Positions 5,029 through 6,873 of a stretch of 6,873 nt of DNA are shown piece by piece. A program made the translations under genes and the position numbers. Positions within the stretch are counted from its first letter, which is position 1. The number at the start of each line of letters is the position of its first letter. The notes under the pieces were generated by a model. That model searched no databases and was not told the DNA's origin. It was given only the letters and a program-made list of their open reading frames with translations. This DNA is from JBBIRT01 sp037441725 (GTDB lineage Bacteria; Desulfobacterota; BSN033; UBA1163), in contig JBBIRT010000158.1 of the NCBI GenBank assembly GCA_037441725.1, positions 1-6,873 of the forward strand. Reading direction: 5' to 3'.

Positions 5029-6873
5029 GTGGATCCGACATATCTCAACTTCTGGGAAAAGCAAAATACATATCTTATGAATATTATTTATCCCATCAGC
5101 ATTGGATTTTGCATCATCCTCATAGGACTGCTGGCACTTTTTATTTATACTTTTCGACAACAGCATTATCGACTATGGCATCTTGGGAAAGAGGAGGACT
5201 GTTCAGGTAATCGCTCTGAAAGGTTAAAGACCTTTTTTACTGTGATCTTTGCTCACGCACGTTTCTGGAGAGAGGGTTACCCAGGGACAATGCATTTCCT
5301 GATCTTCTGGGGGACCCTCTTTGTCTTTTTAGGGAAGGGGATACGCCTTTTTACCCCTTTGACTGGCTTGGCCATTCCCCCTCAAGGGATTTATCTCTTT
5401 GCATCCTTTATCTCAGAAGTGGGGGGAGGGCTTATAATTGTTGGGATGGGGATGGCTATTGTCCGCAGGTTCATCCTTAGACCATCAAGACTCGATTCGA
5501 AACCCGATGACCATTTGAAATATATTTGGGTTTTCCTGATCCTTTTCACTGGCTATCTGGCTAAAAGCTATCGATTGGTTCTTTCAGGGGGAGTTCTTTT
5601 AGGGGACTCTTCTTCATGGATGCCAATTAGCACTCTCCTATCAAGGTTTATCCTCATTTTGCCATCCGAACCACTGAATGAACTTCTCCTCTGGCATCGG
5701 GTCTTGATTCACGCCATTCCTGCCATTCTTTTATTTGGTTACATCGTTTTAAGTCGCTCCTCTCTCGAACACATCTATCTTTCTGCCCTCAATGTCTTTT
5801 ATCGGTCCTTATCTCCCAAAGGAGCTATACGGCCAATCCCCAACTTTGAAGAGGCAGAAACCTATGGGGTTTCAGAAATTAAAGAATTTACTTGGAAACA
5901 ATTGCTTGACCTGGAGGCTTGTACACGTTGTGGAAGGTGTCAGGATAACTGTCCAGCCCACCTAAGCGAAAAACCGCTTAACCCTAAAAAGGTGATTCAA
6001 GATCTCAAAGCTCATCTTCTCAACCAAGAAGGGACTCTCATTCCGATAGATCGGCCAAAGGAATCTGAACCTGCCCCCCTGGTGGGAGAGATCATTTCAG
6101 AAGATACGATATGGTCATGCACAGCCTGCTTGAGCTGTTATGAGCAGTGTCCAGTCTTCATCTCTGGTTTTGACAAGATCATTGAGATGAGGCGGAGTAG
6201 CGTTCTCATGGAGAGTCGATTCCCCAACGAACTCAAAGAAGTATTTAGAGCGATGGAGAGGAAGAGCAACCCCTGGGGGGTCGAAAAGTCCCAGAGGGCT
6301 GATTGGGCCCAAGCACTCGGAGTGAAGACACTGGCTGAAAATCCCGAAGTGGAGTGGCTCTATTTTCCTGGATGTTTTAAAGGTTTTGACGATCGAAATA
6401 AGAAGGTAGCTATTGCCGTGGTAAGGATCCTCCAGCGGATGGAAATCTCTTTTGGCATCCTTGGTCCAGAAGAGGGATGCTGCGGGGACCCCGCTCGACG
6501 GACAGGAAATGAGTATCTCTATTCTATGCTGGTAGAAAAAAACTTGGAGACATTTGAACGTTATAAAATCAAAAAGATCCTTACCACCTGTCCTCATTGT
6601 TTTAATACCTTAAAAAATGAATATCCCCAGTTTGGGGGAAACTTTGAGGTCATCCACCAGACAGAGTTTTTCAAAAACCTCATTGAAGAAAAAAGGATCC
6701 ATCTGCGTGAAGGGTCCACCGTTACCGTGACCTATCATGATTCCTGTTATCTCGGCCGCTATAATCAAATCTATGAACCCCAACGGGATATCCTGAAGGC
6801 AATTCCGGGAATTATCCTTAAAGAGATGGAGCGATCATATGGACAGAGTTTCTGTTGCGGGGGGGGAGGCGGC
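5029..6873 (+). CDS. Cytochrome b (NarI-like)/HdrD-like Fe-S fusion, EMO/FadF-type, 3' partial
   Basis: The frame is open from GTG 5029 to the window edge (615 codons, no stop), so the C-terminus is missing. About five hydrophobic helices (17-41, 85-108, 122-145, 165-190, 222-243) form a NarI-like cytochrome b domain; H76, H89, H223 and H228 are candidate heme ligands. Two [4Fe-4S] motifs follow: C298-C301-C304-C308 and C364-C367-C370-C374. Then come HdrD/HdrB-type CCG domains. The first is complete (C449, C484-C485, C521-C524), with spacing that fits the known CCG pattern. The second begins at C573 and is cut just after C609-C610-G. This is the architecture of EtfAB:menaquinone oxidoreductases (EMO, FadF) and resembles a fused DsrM-DsrK. 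Likely role: passing electrons between a cytoplasmic donor such as electron-transfer flavoprotein and menaquinone via heme b. The donor is unproven; a thiol/disulfide substrate is the main alternative. Family usage suggests perhaps 80-100 residues are missing. Confidence 0.92.
   Translation, partial: MDPTYLNFWEKQNTYLMNIIYPISIGFCIILIGLLALFIYTFRQQHYRLWHLGKEEDCSGNRSERLKTFFTVIFAHARFWREGYPGTMHFLIFWGTLFVFLGKGIRLFTPLTGLAIPPQGIYLFASFISEVGGGLIIVGMGMAIVRRFILRPSRLDSKPDDHLKYIWVFLILFTGYLAKSYRLVLSGGVLLGDSSSWMPISTLLSRFILILPSEPLNELLLWHRVLIHAIPAILLFGYIVLSRSSLEHIYLSALNVFYRSLSPKGAIRPIPNFEEAETYGVSEIKEFTWKQLLDLEACTRCGRCQDNCPAHLSEKPLNPKKVIQDLKAHLLNQEGTLIPIDRPKESEPAPLVGEIISEDTIWSCTACLSCYEQCPVFISGFDKIIEMRRSSVLMESRFPNELKEVFRAMERKSNPWGVEKSQRADWAQALGVKTLAENPEVEWLYFPGCFKGFDDRNKKVAIAVVRILQRMEISFGILGPEEGCCGDPARRTGNEYLYSMLVEKNLETFERYKIKKILTTCPHCFNTLKNEYPQFGGNFEVIHQTEFFKNLIEEKRIHLREGSTVTVTYHDSCYLGRYNQIYEPQRDILKAIPGIILKEMERSYGQSFCCGGGGG

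Noticed and set aside
6115..6597. 160-codon minus-strand reading frame
   Set aside because: It is fully antisense to the well-supported Fe-S fusion gene, whose cysteine motifs have family-correct spacing. The reverse frame has no recognisable domain.
166..6873. A multiheme c-type cytochrome subunit, as expected for a full Qrc or DsrMKJOP set
   Set aside because: No CxxCH heme-binding motif occurs in any of the five predicted proteins, and no gap is large enough to encode such a subunit.
1..6873. Mobile elements, CRISPR arrays, tRNA or rRNA genes
   Set aside because: No regularly spaced repeats, transposase-like frames, terminal inverted repeats or RNA gene signatures were seen.

Overview
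The window reads as one co-directional membrane electron-transfer cluster of an anaerobic bacterium. All five genes lie on the + strand and nearly all the DNA after position 166 is accounted for. Gene order is: a Tat-exported molybdopterin-oxidoreductase-family protein (166-2523), a ferredoxin-like subunit with four cysteine motifs (2618-3304), a ten-helix NrfD/PsrC-like quinone-binding membrane protein (3464-4645), an unrecognised 69-residue two-helix membrane protein (4748-4957), and a cytochrome b (NarI-like)/HdrD-like iron-sulfur fusion that runs off the window's right edge (5029 onward). Base composition is moderate, with a clearly AT-rich leader. Taxonomy cannot be fixed from this. The gene content fits menaquinone-using anaerobes such as Desulfobacterota and similar sulfate reducers or syntrophs, but that is inference.

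Layout. Positions 1-165 are an AT-rich leader with a sigma70-like promoter (74-103) and no supportable gene. The intergenic gaps are 94, 159, 102 and 71 bases. Two of them contain stem-loops without U-tracts, so they are not convincing terminators and a single transcript is plausible. The last two genes use TTG and GTG starts, each chosen by a good Shine-Dalgarno sequence.

How the parts may work together. The first three genes form a complete 'large subunit / four-cluster Fe-S subunit / NrfD' module of the polysulfide reductase (Psr), quinone reductase complex (Qrc) and alternative complex III (ACIII) type. Two apparent substitutions make it look unlike an ordinary terminal reductase. The large subunit has Asp rather than Cys/Ser/Sec where the molybdenum ligand is expected. 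The Fe-S subunit has Phe in place of one cysteine of its fourth motif. The fifth gene resembles the EtfAB:menaquinone oxidoreductase (EMO/FadF) family, and more distantly a fused DsrM-DsrK. It would exchange electrons between a cytoplasmic donor and the same quinone pool. A working hypothesis is a two-module quinone loop joining a cytoplasmic flavoprotein or thiol/disulfide couple to a periplasmic partner through menaquinone. No c-type cytochrome (CxxCH) is encoded here, so the periplasmic partner, if any, lies elsewhere.
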